This document shows, piece by piece, positions 17,080 through 25,041 of a stretch of DNA of 59,857 nucleotides. The DNA lies in NCBI RefSeq assembly GCF_900113035.1, contig NZ_FONX01000009.1, forward strand, positions 137,715-197,571. Reading direction: 5' to 3'. Both the position numbers and the translations under genes were made by a program. The number at the start of each line of letters is the position of its first letter. Positions within the stretch are counted from its first letter, which is position 1. Origin of the DNA: Paracidovorax wautersii (GTDB lineage: Bacteria > Pseudomonadota > Gammaproteobacteria > Burkholderiales > Burkholderiaceae_C). The notes beneath the pieces were generated by a model. That model was not told the origin of the DNA. It saw nothing but the letters and a program-made list of their open reading frames with translations, and made no database searches.

Positions 17080-19122
17080 ATGACCTCCACCCTTCTTCAT
17101 TCCGCAGGCGCCGATGCGTCCTCAGCGCAGTCCGCACCCATCGATCCGGCGCTGATCGCACGCATGGCGAATGCGTTCTTCCAGGCACGGCCGGGCGAAG
17201 CGGCCGGGCCGGCGGGCGGCTTTCCGTCCACGCCGCCCGCATCGCTGGCGGGGCTGGGCGGCACGCCCCCGGGCGTGCAGGCGCCGGTCAACATCGCGCC
17301 GCCGGGCTCGCCGCTGGCCAGCCCGGCCGGCTTCGGCCCCGGCGTGCCGGGCACCCCGATTCCGCAGGGCCAGGTGCCGGGCTCCAACCTGCTGCCGGCA
17401 TCGCCCACGGCGGTGCTCTCGCTCGGCCACCGCGCGCCCGCGCTGCTGCCCCATGCGGTGGCTGGCAACGGCGTGCCTGACACGGTGCTGGGCGCGCTGC
17501 CGGCCTACGAGCCGCGCCTGGGCAGCCGCGTGCAGGGCGTGCCCGAGGCCGCTGCGCCCAGCGCCGCGCTAACGTACCCGGCAGCCGCTGCCGCCCCGGC
17601 TTCGCCTTACTACTTCGTCGGCGAGCGGCTGCAGCCGCCGTCGCCGGGAGGGGCTCCTGCCACTGCCACTGCCGGGGCCGATCCGCTGGAAGCGCTGGCG
17701 CGCCAGCCGTTCGCCTCTCCGCAGGTGCCGCCGCTGGGCGCAGCGCCTGCCGCTCCGGCCGGGCCCGTGGCGGCAGCGCCGGGGGGCGATCCGCGTTTCT
17801 ACTTCGTCGATGCGGTGGTGCTGCCCAGCGGCTACGTCACCCCGGCCAAGCCCGCGCCGCACGGCAGCGTGCCGCTGGCGGGGCAGGGGCGGCATCCGCC
17901 GTTCGACGTGCAGGCCATCCGGCGCGACTTTCCCGTGCTCTCCGAGCGCGTGAACGGCCGCCAGCTGGTGTGGTTCGACAACGCGGCCACCACCCACAAG
18001 CCGCGCGCGGTGATCGACCGCATCAGCCACTTCTACGAGCACGAGAACTCCAACATCCACCGGGCCGCGCATGAACTCGCCGCGCGTGCGACGGACGCCT
18101 ACGAAGGCGCCCGCCAGCGCGTGAAGACCTTCATCAACGCGCCCGACGTGAACGAGGTGATCTTCGTGCGCGGCACCACCGAGGCCATCAACCTGGTGGC
18201 CAATAGCTGGGGCGCGCAGCATGTGGGCGAGGGCGACGAGATCATCGTGAGCCACCTGGAGCACCACGCCAACATCGTGCCCTGGCAGCAGCTGGCGGCC
18301 GCCAAGGGTGCGAAGCTGCGCGTGATCCCGGTGGACGATTCGGGCCAGGTGCTGCTGGACGAATACCAGAAGCTGCTGAACGACCGCACGAAGATCGTCG
18401 CCGTCACGCAGGTCTCCAACGCGCTGGGCACGGTGGTGCCGGTCAAGGAGATCGTGGCGCTGGCGAAGCGCGCGGGCGCCAAGGCGCTGGTCGATGGCGC
18501 GCAGTCGGTGTCGCACATGCGGGTGGACGTGCAGGACCTGGGCGCGGACTTCTTCGTCTTCTCGGGCCACAAGGTGTTCGGGCCGACCGGCATCGGCGTG
18601 GTCTGGGGCAAGCGCGAGGTGCTCGAAGACATGCCGCCCTGGCAGGGCGGCGGCAACATGATCGCCGATGTGACCTTCGAGAAGACCGTGTTCCAGCCGA
18701 TCCCGAACAAGTTCGAGGCCGGCACCGGCAATATCGCCGACGCGGTGGGCCTGGGCGCGGCGATCGACTACGTGAACCGGGTGGGCATCGAGAACATCGC
18801 CCGCTACGAGCACGAGCTGCTGGCCTACGGCATGCAGCAGCTGCGCACCATTCCCGGCGTGCGGCTGATCGGCACGGCCGATGACAAGGCCAGCGTGATG
18901 TCCTTCGTGCTGGCCGGCTACTCGACCGAAGAGGTCGGCAAGGCGCTCAACGAAGAGGGCATCGCCGTGCGCACGGGCCACCACTGCGCGCAGCCCATCC
19001 TGCGCCGCTTCGGGGTGGAGACCACGGTGCGGCCGTCGCTGGCGTTCTACAACACCTTCGACGAGATCGACCGGCTGGTGGACGTGGTGCGCGCCCTGGC
19101 GGCGCGCCGGCCTGCGGGCTGA
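17080..19122 (+). CDS. Encapsulin cargo cysteine desulfurase with disordered N-terminal domain
   Basis: A 680-aa protein. Residues 1 to about 270 are Pro/Ala/Gly-rich and probably disordered. They hold two similar aromatic motifs (YYFVGE at about 177-182 and FYFVDA at about 240-245), of the sort thought to bind the inside of the shell. From about residue 275 it is a SufS/CsdA-type PLP enzyme: WFDNAATTHKP, NIHRAAHELAARAT, the PLP lysine in SGHKVFGPTG (Lys498) and the catalytic cysteine in GHHCAQP (Cys636). It releases sulfur from cysteine as enzyme persulfide, giving alanine. It lies 19 bases after the shell gene. The long N-terminal extension distinguishes it from housekeeping SufS or IscS. 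Confidence 0.93.
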   Translation: MTSTLLHSAGADASSAQSAPIDPALIARMANAFFQARPGEAAGPAGGFPSTPPASLAGLGGTPPGVQAPVNIAPPGSPLASPAGFGPGVPGTPIPQGQVPGSNLLPASPTAVLSLGHRAPALLPHAVAGNGVPDTVLGALPAYEPRLGSRVQGVPEAAAPSAALTYPAAAAAPASPYYFVGERLQPPSPGGAPATATAGADPLEALARQPFASPQVPPLGAAPAAPAGPVAAAPGGDPRFYFVDAVVLPSGYVTPAKPAPHGSVPLAGQGRHPPFDVQAIRRDFPVLSERVNGRQLVWFDNAATTHKPRAVIDRISHFYEHENSNIHRAAHELAARATDAYEGARQRVKTFINAPDVNEVIFVRGTTEAINLVANSWGAQHVGEGDEIIVSHLEHHANIVPWQQLAAAKGAKLRVIPVDDSGQVLLDEYQKLLNDRTKIVAVTQVSNALGTVVPVKEIVALAKRAGAKALVDGAQSVSHMRVDVQDLGADFFVFSGHKVFGPTGIGVVWGKREVLEDMPPWQGGGNMIADVTFEKTVFQPIPNKFEAGTGNIADAVGLGAAIDYVNRVGIENIARYEHELLAYGMQQLRTIPGVRLIGTADDKASVMSFVLAGYSTEEVGKALNEEGIAVRTGHHCAQPILRRFGVETTVRPSLAFYNTFDEIDRLVDVVRALAARRPAG

Positions 19123-19139
19123 CCGGGCCGCCTGGGCGT

Positions 19140-19171
19140 CTGCCGGCGATTTCCTGCGAGATCGCCGGCAG
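19140..19171. terminator. Shared hairpin between convergent genes
   Basis: An 11-bp perfect stem (CTGCCGGCGAT at 19140-19150, complement at 19161-19171) with a 10-base loop, between the stops of the cysteine desulfurase and the efflux ATPase. There is no T-run on either side, so it may act with Rho or protect 3' ends. Confidence 0.5.
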
Positions 19172-19175
19172 TCGC

Positions 19176-21272
19176 TCAGGCCTTGGCCGGGCTGCGCAGC
19201 ATGCGCAGCCCGTTGCCCACCACCAGCAGGCTGGCGCCCATGTCGGCGAACACGGCCATCCACATGGTGGCCTCGCCGGCCAGCGCCAGGCCGAAGAACA
19301 CGGCCTTGATGCCCAGCGCCAGGGTGATGTTCTGCAGCAGCACGGCATGGGTGCGGCGCGAGAGGCGCACGGTCTCGGCCACGCGGCGCAGGTCGTCGTT
19401 CATGATGACCACGTCGGCGGTTTCCATGGCCACGTCGGTGCCGGCCGCGCCCATGGCGAAGCCGATGTCGGCCCGGGCCAGGGCCGGGGCGTCGTTGATG
19501 CCGTCGCCGGCCATGGCCGTGGGGCCGTGGCGCTGCTGCAGCGCGGCGATGGCGGTGAGCTTCTGTTCGGGCAGCAGGCCGGCCTGCACGTCGTCGATGC
19601 CAGCCTCGCGCGCGGCGGCGTGGGCGGCGGCGGCATGGTCGCCGGTGAGCATGACGGGCACGATGCCCAGGGCGCGCAGCTCGGCCACAGCCTGCGCGGC
19701 CTGCGGGCGCACGGTGTCGGCCACCGCGAAGAGGGCGTGCACGGCGGTGGCGTCGGCCAGCAGGGTCACGCTGCGGCCGGCGGCTTCGTGCGCGGCGGCG
19801 GCTTCCTCCACCGCTGCGGTCCAGAGGCCGCGCTCTTCGGCCAGGCGGCGGTTGCCCAGCAGCCAGGTGGCGCCTGCGATGCGGCCGGTGACGCCCCGGC
19901 CGGGCAGGGCGGTGAAGTCCTCCACCGGCAGCGGGGTGCCTGCCGTGCCCGGCGCGGCCAGGCCGGCGGCGATGGCCAGCGAGACGGGGTGGTCCGAGTG
20001 CCCGGCCAGGGCGGCGGCCACGTCTTCGGCGCCGTCATGGCCGAAGACGTGACTGCCCACCAGCACCGGGCGGCCGGCGGTCACCGTGCCGGTCTTGTCG
20101 AAGGCCACGGCGCGCAGGCTGCGGGCCTGCTCCAGCCAGCTGCCGCCCTTGATGAGAATGCCGCGCCGCGCGGCCGCCGCCAGCCCGCTGACCACGGTGA
20201 CGGGCGTGGAGAGCACCAGCGCGCAGGGGCAGGCGATGACCAGCAGCACCAGGGCGCGGTAGATGGCGTCCAGCCAGGCCCAGCCCAGCAGCAGCGGCGC
20301 ACCCACGGCCACGGCGGCGGCCATGATGAAGATGGCGGGCGTGTAGATGGCGGCGAAGCGGTCCACCAGCCGCTGGGTGGGTGCGCGCGTGGCCTGGGCC
20401 TCTTCCACGGCGCGGATGATGCGGTCCAGCGTGGTCTGGCCGGGCGCGGAGGTCACGCGCAGCTGCAGTTCGGCCTGCGCGTTGAGCGTGCCGGCGAAGA
20501 GGCCGTCGCCGGGGGCCTTGTCCACGGCCAGGCTCTCGCCCGTCACGCTGGATTCATCGACCGCGCCGCGGCCGGCCGTCACCACGCCGTCGAGCGGCAC
20601 GCGGGCGCCGGGGCGCACGCGCACGGTGGCGCCCACGGACACCTCGGCGGCGGCTACGGTGCGCCACTGGCCGTCCGCGCCCAGCAGCTCGGCCTGCTCG
20701 GGGCTGAGCGCCAGCAGCGCACCGATGGCGTTGCGTGCGCGGCCCACGGCGCCGTCCTCGATGCGTTCGGCCAGGGCGTAGAGCGCCATCACCATGGCGG
20801 CCTCGGGCCACTGCCCGATCAGGAAGGCGCCGGTGACGGCCACCGCCATCAGCGCGCTGATGCCCAGCTGCCCGCGCAGCACGGAGCGGATGCCGCTGCG
20901 GTAGATGCCCAGCCCCGCGAGCAGGATGGCGCCCGCCGCCACCGCCATGCCGGCCACGCGCCAGGGCGTGGTGTCCGGCCCCAGCAGGTGCAGCAGCTCG
21001 GCGGCCGTGGCCGCCACCAGCGCCGCGGCCAGCCGGCCCCAGCCGGGCAGGGCGCCGTGGTCGTGGCCGTCATGGCCGCTGTCGTCGCTGCCATGGCTGT
21101 GGTCATGGGCGTGTGCGTCGCCCTCGGCGTGGTCGTGATCGTGGCTGTGTCCATGGCCGGGCGCAGCGGGCCTGGCGGGCGGGGCGGAGCAGCCGCCGCC
21201 GCAGCAGGCGATGTCGATGCGCGGCGGGGTGGCAGCGGCGCGGGCGGTGGATGGGCGGGTGGCCTCGGTCAT
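19176..21272 (-). CDS. Zn/Cd/Pb-exporting P1B-type ATPase
   Basis: A 698-aa heavy-metal efflux ATPase (ZntA/CadA group). The N terminus carries CCGGGC and a histidine-rich stretch (residues about 40-75, GHGHSHDHDHAEGDAHAHDH) instead of a full HMA domain. It also has TGES, the metal-binding CPC in a membrane helix (Cys348 and Cys350), the phosphorylated Asp392 in DKTGT, an HP motif (SDHPV) and GDGINDAPAL. It pumps divalent soft metals out across the inner membrane. The start at 21272 (MTEATRPSTAR) is chosen so that the promoter at 21324-21354 is upstream; the frame is open to 21317. It diverges from the MerR-type regulator. Confidence 0.93.
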   Translation of the reverse strand: MTEATRPSTARAAATPPRIDIACCGGGCSAPPARPAAPGHGHSHDHDHAEGDAHAHDHSHGSDDSGHDGHDHGALPGWGRLAAALVAATAAELLHLLGPDTTPWRVAGMAVAAGAILLAGLGIYRSGIRSVLRGQLGISALMAVAVTGAFLIGQWPEAAMVMALYALAERIEDGAVGRARNAIGALLALSPEQAELLGADGQWRTVAAAEVSVGATVRVRPGARVPLDGVVTAGRGAVDESSVTGESLAVDKAPGDGLFAGTLNAQAELQLRVTSAPGQTTLDRIIRAVEEAQATRAPTQRLVDRFAAIYTPAIFIMAAAVAVGAPLLLGWAWLDAIYRALVLLVIACPCALVLSTPVTVVSGLAAAARRGILIKGGSWLEQARSLRAVAFDKTGTVTAGRPVLVGSHVFGHDGAEDVAAALAGHSDHPVSLAIAAGLAAPGTAGTPLPVEDFTALPGRGVTGRIAGATWLLGNRRLAEERGLWTAAVEEAAAAHEAAGRSVTLLADATAVHALFAVADTVRPQAAQAVAELRALGIVPVMLTGDHAAAAHAAAREAGIDDVQAGLLPEQKLTAIAALQQRHGPTAMAGDGINDAPALARADIGFAMGAAGTDVAMETADVVIMNDDLRRVAETVRLSRRTHAVLLQNITLALGIKAVFFGLALAGEATMWMAVFADMGASLLVVGNGLRMLRSPAKA

Positions 21273-21323
21273 GGCGTGGGGAATCCTCTTGAGTGCGGCC
21301 CGCTCCCGGCAGGCCATGCCATG

Positions 21324-21354
21324 ATTGAAAACCTTGAAGCCACTCGAAGGTCAA
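21324..21354 (-). promoter_or_regulatory. MerR-type promoter/operator of the efflux ATPase
   Basis: On the minus strand, -35 TTGACC (21349-21354) and -10 TTCAAT (21324-21329) are 19 bp apart, the overlong spacer typical of MerR-family promoters. Between them lies the dyad ACCTT...AAGGT (21331-21351). The regulator's ATG begins four bases beyond it, so binding probably also limits cadR expression. Confidence 0.85.
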
Positions 21355-21357
21355 GCC

Positions 21358-21825
21358 ATGTCCACGCCAAGCCCCCACTACCGTATCGGCGACGCTGCCC
21401 GCCTTTCGGGCGTGTCGGCCGCCAACATCCGCTACTACGACAAGGAAGGCCTGCTGCCCGCCCAGGCCCGGGCCGAGAACAGCTACCGGCTCTATGGCGA
21501 CGACGACGTGCATCGCCTGCGCTTCATCCGCCTGTGCCGCGCCATGGACATGTCGCTGGACGAGGTGCGCTCGCTGCTGGCGCTGGACGTGCATTCCGAG
21601 GAAGACGGCCACGCCGCCTGCGCCACGCTGGACGGGCACCTGAGCCACGTCCGCACGCGGCTCGACGAGCTGCGCGTGCTGGAGTCCGAGCTGCTCTCGC
21701 TGCGCGGGCGCTGCAACGGCCAGGGCGCGCAGTGCCGCGTGATCGAGGCGCTGCACGAACGCGCCGACGCCCAGCCCGCGCCGCCGCCCGTGCCGCCCGT
21801 GCCGGCCAGCCGCCGGCATGTGTGA
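21358..21825 (+). CDS. cadR: Cd(II)/Pb(II)-responsive MerR-family regulator
   Basis: A 155-aa MerR-type activator. The N-terminal winged helix is clear (YRIGDAARLSGVSAANIRYYDKEGL), then comes a long dimerisation helix. The metal-binding cysteines are in RLCRAMDMS (about 61) and the C-terminal loop CNGQGAQC (about 119-126), as in CadR/PbrR/ZntR. The tail is Pro-rich rather than His-rich. The start at 21358 sits directly beside the operator. It controls the divergent ATPase gene. Exact metal preference (Cd, Pb or Zn) cannot be read from sequence alone. Confidence 0.88.
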   Translation: MSTPSPHYRIGDAARLSGVSAANIRYYDKEGLLPAQARAENSYRLYGDDDVHRLRFIRLCRAMDMSLDEVRSLLALDVHSEEDGHAACATLDGHLSHVRTRLDELRVLESELLSLRGRCNGQGAQCRVIEALHERADAQPAPPPVPPVPASRRHV

Positions 21826-21948
21826 TGCGGCGCGGCGGCGGGTGGCTTGCAATCTGCTCTGAAAGTGATAGCTGCCTGCCCAGATGGATCAAGCGCTATC
21901 GCCTGATTTGTTACCTTTTTCCGCAGCGCTGCCCCTATCATCGGCCCG

Positions 21949-22767
21949 ATGACGACCCGCTCCGTGCCCCTCTCGCCCCTGAGCCTTGCCGAACGCATTG
22001 GCCGGGCCGTGCGGCAGCGGGCGCTGGCCTGGTGGCGCATCGTTCATCTGGCGGCGGTGGTGGCGGTGCTGGTGCTCTCGCCCTCCAGCTGGGGCCGGGC
22101 GGCGCGCTGGCGCGTGGCGCGGCATGTGGTGCGCGACACGGTGCCCATCCTGCTCGGCTTCACGGTGCTCGCGGCGCTCATCAGCCTGGTCATCACGCGC
22201 ATCGTGGTCGTCACCGCGCAGAGCTACGGCCTTTCGCGCTATGCGCTGGAGATGGTCATCCGCGTGCTGGTGCTGGAGCTGATCCCGCTCACCGCCTCGC
22301 TCTTCGTGGCCCTGCGCGCCACCATCCCGAACGGCACGCAGATGGCGCTGCTGCGCCAGTCCGGCCGCTTCGACGCGCTGCGCGGCCGCGGCGCCGACCC
22401 GGTGCGCGTGGAGATCCTGCCGCGCGTGGTGGCGGGCGTCTATGCCAGCATCACCCTGGCGGCGCTCTCGTGCGTGGTGGCCGTGGTCACCACCTATCTG
22501 GCCGTCTATGGCTTCAACGCGGCGGAGCTGGCGGGCTACACCCGCATGTTCGGCCAGGTCTTCACGCCGCAGATCACGCTGGTGTTCGGGCTCAAGACGC
22601 TGTTCTTCAGCCTGGCGGTGGCGCTCATTCCCATGGCCTCGGGCCTCTACGAGAGCGGCGATGCGCGCACGGCCATGCAGCCGGCGTCCGAGCTGGGCGG
22701 CCTGGCGCGCATGTTCGCCGTGCTGCTGCTGATCGAGGTCACGTCCCTGGTCGGCAACTATTACTGA
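21949..22767 (+). CDS. MlaE-family ABC permease
   Basis: A 272-aa inner-membrane protein of the MlaE/YrbE permease family with five or six hydrophobic segments. The family core is visible (PNGTQMALLRQSGRFDALRGRG, then DPVRVEILPRVVAGVYASI). It would carry lipids between inner membrane and periplasm together with the MCE protein encoded 22 bases downstream. No MlaF-type ATPase is adjacent: upstream is cadR and downstream are mlaD and a lipoprotein. It may share an ATPase encoded elsewhere. Confidence 0.88.
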   Translation: MTTRSVPLSPLSLAERIGRAVRQRALAWWRIVHLAAVVAVLVLSPSSWGRAARWRVARHVVRDTVPILLGFTVLAALISLVITRIVVVTAQSYGLSRYALEMVIRVLVLELIPLTASLFVALRATIPNGTQMALLRQSGRFDALRGRGADPVRVEILPRVVAGVYASITLAALSCVVAVVTTYLAVYGFNAAELAGYTRMFGQVFTPQITLVFGLKTLFFSLAVALIPMASGLYESGDARTAMQPASELGGLARMFAVLLLIEVTSLVGNYY

Positions 22768-22789
22768 AGAAGACAACCCCTTTCCCGCG

Positions 22790-23797
22790 ATGAACCGCCC
22801 CTCCGATCCTCCCGCGCCACCGGCGCCGCCCGAGCCCGCCGACGACCTGCTGCTGCGCCCCGTCGCCCATCTGGAGCGCAAAGCCGCCGGGCTGCTGGCG
22901 CTCACGCTCGCCCTCATCGTGGGCGCGGCGCTCTACCTGATGTATGCGCGCGGCGTGTTCGAGCCCACGCAGCGGCTGGTGCTCACCGCCGACGATTCCG
23001 AAGGCGTGGCCGTGGGCATGGACATGACCTTTTCCGGCTTTCCCATCGGCCGGGTGCGCAGCATCGAGCTGGCGCCCGACGGCAACGTGCGCATCGCCAT
23101 CGACGTGGCCCGGCGCGACGCGCACTGGCTGCGCGAATCCAGCGTCTTCACCCTGGTGCGCGGCATCGTGGGCGGCACCACCATCAAGGCCTACAGCGGC
23201 ATCCTGACCGATCCGCCGCTGCCTGACGGCGCCCAGCGCCCCGTGCTGCGCGGCGACGCCACGGCCGAGATCCCGCAGCTGATGGCCTCCGCCCGAGAAC
23301 TCATGGGCAATCTCAGCGCCATGACGGCCGAAGGCTCGCCCCTGAACGGCACCGTGGGCCAGGTGCGCACGCTGACCGAGCGGCTCAACGCCCCGGGCGG
23401 CGCGCTGGGCGTGCTGATGGGCAGCGAATCCGACGCGAAGAAGATCACCCAGACGCTGGACCGCACCAACCAGCTGCTGGCCCGCATCGACGCCATGGCC
23501 GCCAAGGCCGACCGGCAGGTGTTCGGCGCGGGCGGCGACCCGGGCCTGGTGCCCGAGGTGCGCGCCACCGTGGTGCAGCTCAACGGCCTGCTCGCCGACA
23601 CGCGCCAGAGCCTGAAGAAGGTCGATGCCGTGCTGGCCGAAGCCCAGGCCATCGGCGCCAATACCCGAGAAGCCACCACCGACCTGGGCACCCTGCGCGC
23701 CGAGGTGGAGGCCAGCCTGCGCAAGGTCGAAGGGCTGGTGAACGACGTCCAGCGCAAATGGCCTTTCGCGCGCGAAACCGAATTGAAGCTGCCATGA
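22790..23797 (+). CDS. MlaD-family (MCE domain) substrate-binding protein
   Basis: A 335-aa periplasmic protein anchored by one N-terminal membrane helix (about residues 35-58). One MCE domain follows (about 65-145: VAVGMDMTFSGFPIGRVRSIEL), then a long helical C-terminal part. It binds lipids in the MlaE-type transporter. It ends TGA at 23795-23797, overlapping the ATG of the lipoprotein gene (ATGA), so the two are coupled. Confidence 0.9.
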   Translation: MNRPSDPPAPPAPPEPADDLLLRPVAHLERKAAGLLALTLALIVGAALYLMYARGVFEPTQRLVLTADDSEGVAVGMDMTFSGFPIGRVRSIELAPDGNVRIAIDVARRDAHWLRESSVFTLVRGIVGGTTIKAYSGILTDPPLPDGAQRPVLRGDATAEIPQLMASARELMGNLSAMTAEGSPLNGTVGQVRTLTERLNAPGGALGVLMGSESDAKKITQTLDRTNQLLARIDAMAAKADRQVFGAGGDPGLVPEVRATVVQLNGLLADTRQSLKKVDAVLAEAQAIGANTREATTDLGTLRAEVEASLRKVEGLVNDVQRKWPFARETELKLP

Positions 23798-24486
23798 CCC
23801 TGCCCAGCCCCCTTGCCGCGCTGCTGCCTGCGGCGCCCCTCGCCGTCATCACCCTGGCGCTGCTGGCCGGCTGCGCCAGCCGCCCGCCCGCGCCCGACTG
23901 GGCCCTGAACGCGCACGATGCCGCGGCCCGCGCTACCGAGGCCTATCTGTCGGGCGACAGCCGCGTGGCCGATCTGGAATGGTCGCGCGCACGCGCCGAG
24001 GTGGCCCGCACCGGCCGGCCCGACCTGCTGGCCCGCGTGGAGCTGCTGCGCTGCGCGGCGCAGCGGGCCGCGCTCGACCTGCAGCCCTGCACCGCCTTCG
24101 AGGCCCTGCGGCCCGACGCGCAGCCGCCCGAGCGTGCCTATGCCGATTACCTGGCCGGCCACTTGGCGCCGGCCGACGCGGCCCTGCTGCCGCCAGCCCA
24201 GCGCCAGGCGGCGCAGGCCACCCAGGCAGGCGCCATCGCCGGCATCGAAGACCCGCTCTCGCGGCTGGTGGCCGCATCGGTCGCCGTGCAGGCCGGGCGC
24301 AGCGACGACGCAGTGCTGGCCGCCGCGGCCGATGCGGCTTCGGCGCGCGGCTGGCGCCGGCCGCTGCTGGCCTGGCTGGGCCTGCGTGCCCGGCTGGCGG
24401 CGGAACGTGGCGATGCGGCGGCCGCCGCAGCCCTGCAGCGCCGTATCGCGCTGGTGCAGGCGCAGGGATCGCCGCAAAAGCCCTGA
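23794..24486 (+). CDS. Lipoprotein of the Mla-like operon
   Basis: A 230-aa lipoprotein. The signal peptide ends in the lipobox LLAGC (Cys about residue 29), so it is probably anchored in the outer membrane. The mature part is Ala/Arg/Leu-rich and helical, like a TPR-type solenoid. Four-base overlap with the mlaD-like gene places it in the same transport system, where it may be the outer-membrane contact. I could not assign it to a named family with confidence. Confidence 0.8.
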   Translation: MTLPSPLAALLPAAPLAVITLALLAGCASRPPAPDWALNAHDAAARATEAYLSGDSRVADLEWSRARAEVARTGRPDLLARVELLRCAAQRAALDLQPCTAFEALRPDAQPPERAYADYLAGHLAPADAALLPPAQRQAAQATQAGAIAGIEDPLSRLVAASVAVQAGRSDDAVLAAAADAASARGWRRPLLAWLGLRARLAAERGDAAAAAALQRRIALVQAQGSPQKP

Positions 24487-24503
24487 GCAAAAGTCCACGG
24501 GCG

Positions 24504-24529
24504 TAAAAAAGCCGCCTGCAGGGGCGGCT
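24504..24529 (-). terminator. Intrinsic terminator, minus strand
   Basis: Stem AGCCGCC/GGCGGCT (24510-24529). On the minus strand it is followed by six T (24504-24509). It ends the small gene at 24607-24795. On the plus strand it lacks a T-run. Confidence 0.75.
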
Positions 24530-24606
24530 ATATCAATGGAACAGCTGGGCGTGCGCTGCGCGCAGGCGAGGGCGCCGGAGTTGTCGGCCCCCGGCGCTTC
24601 AGCGCC

Positions 24607-24795
24607 TCACTCGATCACGTCGGACGGCAGGATGCTGTCGAGATGGCTGGGCAGGCTCACCATCGAATCGGCTGCCTGCACGGCCTGTTCGGGCACCAGC
24701 GTCATGGCCGTCGCCGCAACGGCCAGCAGAACGGTCACGGCAAAGGCGGTGAATGCGGTGAACGCGCGGAGTCCGGAGGATGCTTGGCGTTTCAT
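24607..24795 (-). CDS. Small membrane or secreted protein (62 aa)
   Basis: A 62-aa ORF starting at 24795 (MKRQASSGLRAFTAFTAFAV), with AGGA about 9 bases before the ATG. The N terminus is basic and followed by one hydrophobic helix (about 12-33), then an acidic tail ending SDVIE. It may be a single-pass membrane peptide or a secreted peptide with an uncleaved signal. It has its own terminator, which supports it being a real gene. I do not recognise the family. Confidence 0.6.
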   Translation of the reverse strand: MKRQASSGLRAFTAFTAFAVTVLLAVAATAMTLVPEQAVQAADSMVSLPSHLDSILPSDVIE

Positions 24796-25041
24796 GGCAG
24801 TGGTCCTGGGTTGCGGTGGAAGATGTCTGTGGACGCCGGCAGGGCGCGATGGCGTATGGGAATTAAACGCCCCGACCTTGCCGAAAGTTGTCGGACAAAC
24901 CGCCTCGGACACGTGCGATGACCGCAGTTACTTCTGTTTGCCAAACCGCCGCAAACACCCTCGGCACCGGCTGACGCCGGGGCCTTTTCAGCCGTGCGGA
25001 TGGGCTCGGGCGGCCTGAGCGAGCCTCGTGTGCCTGGCCCG

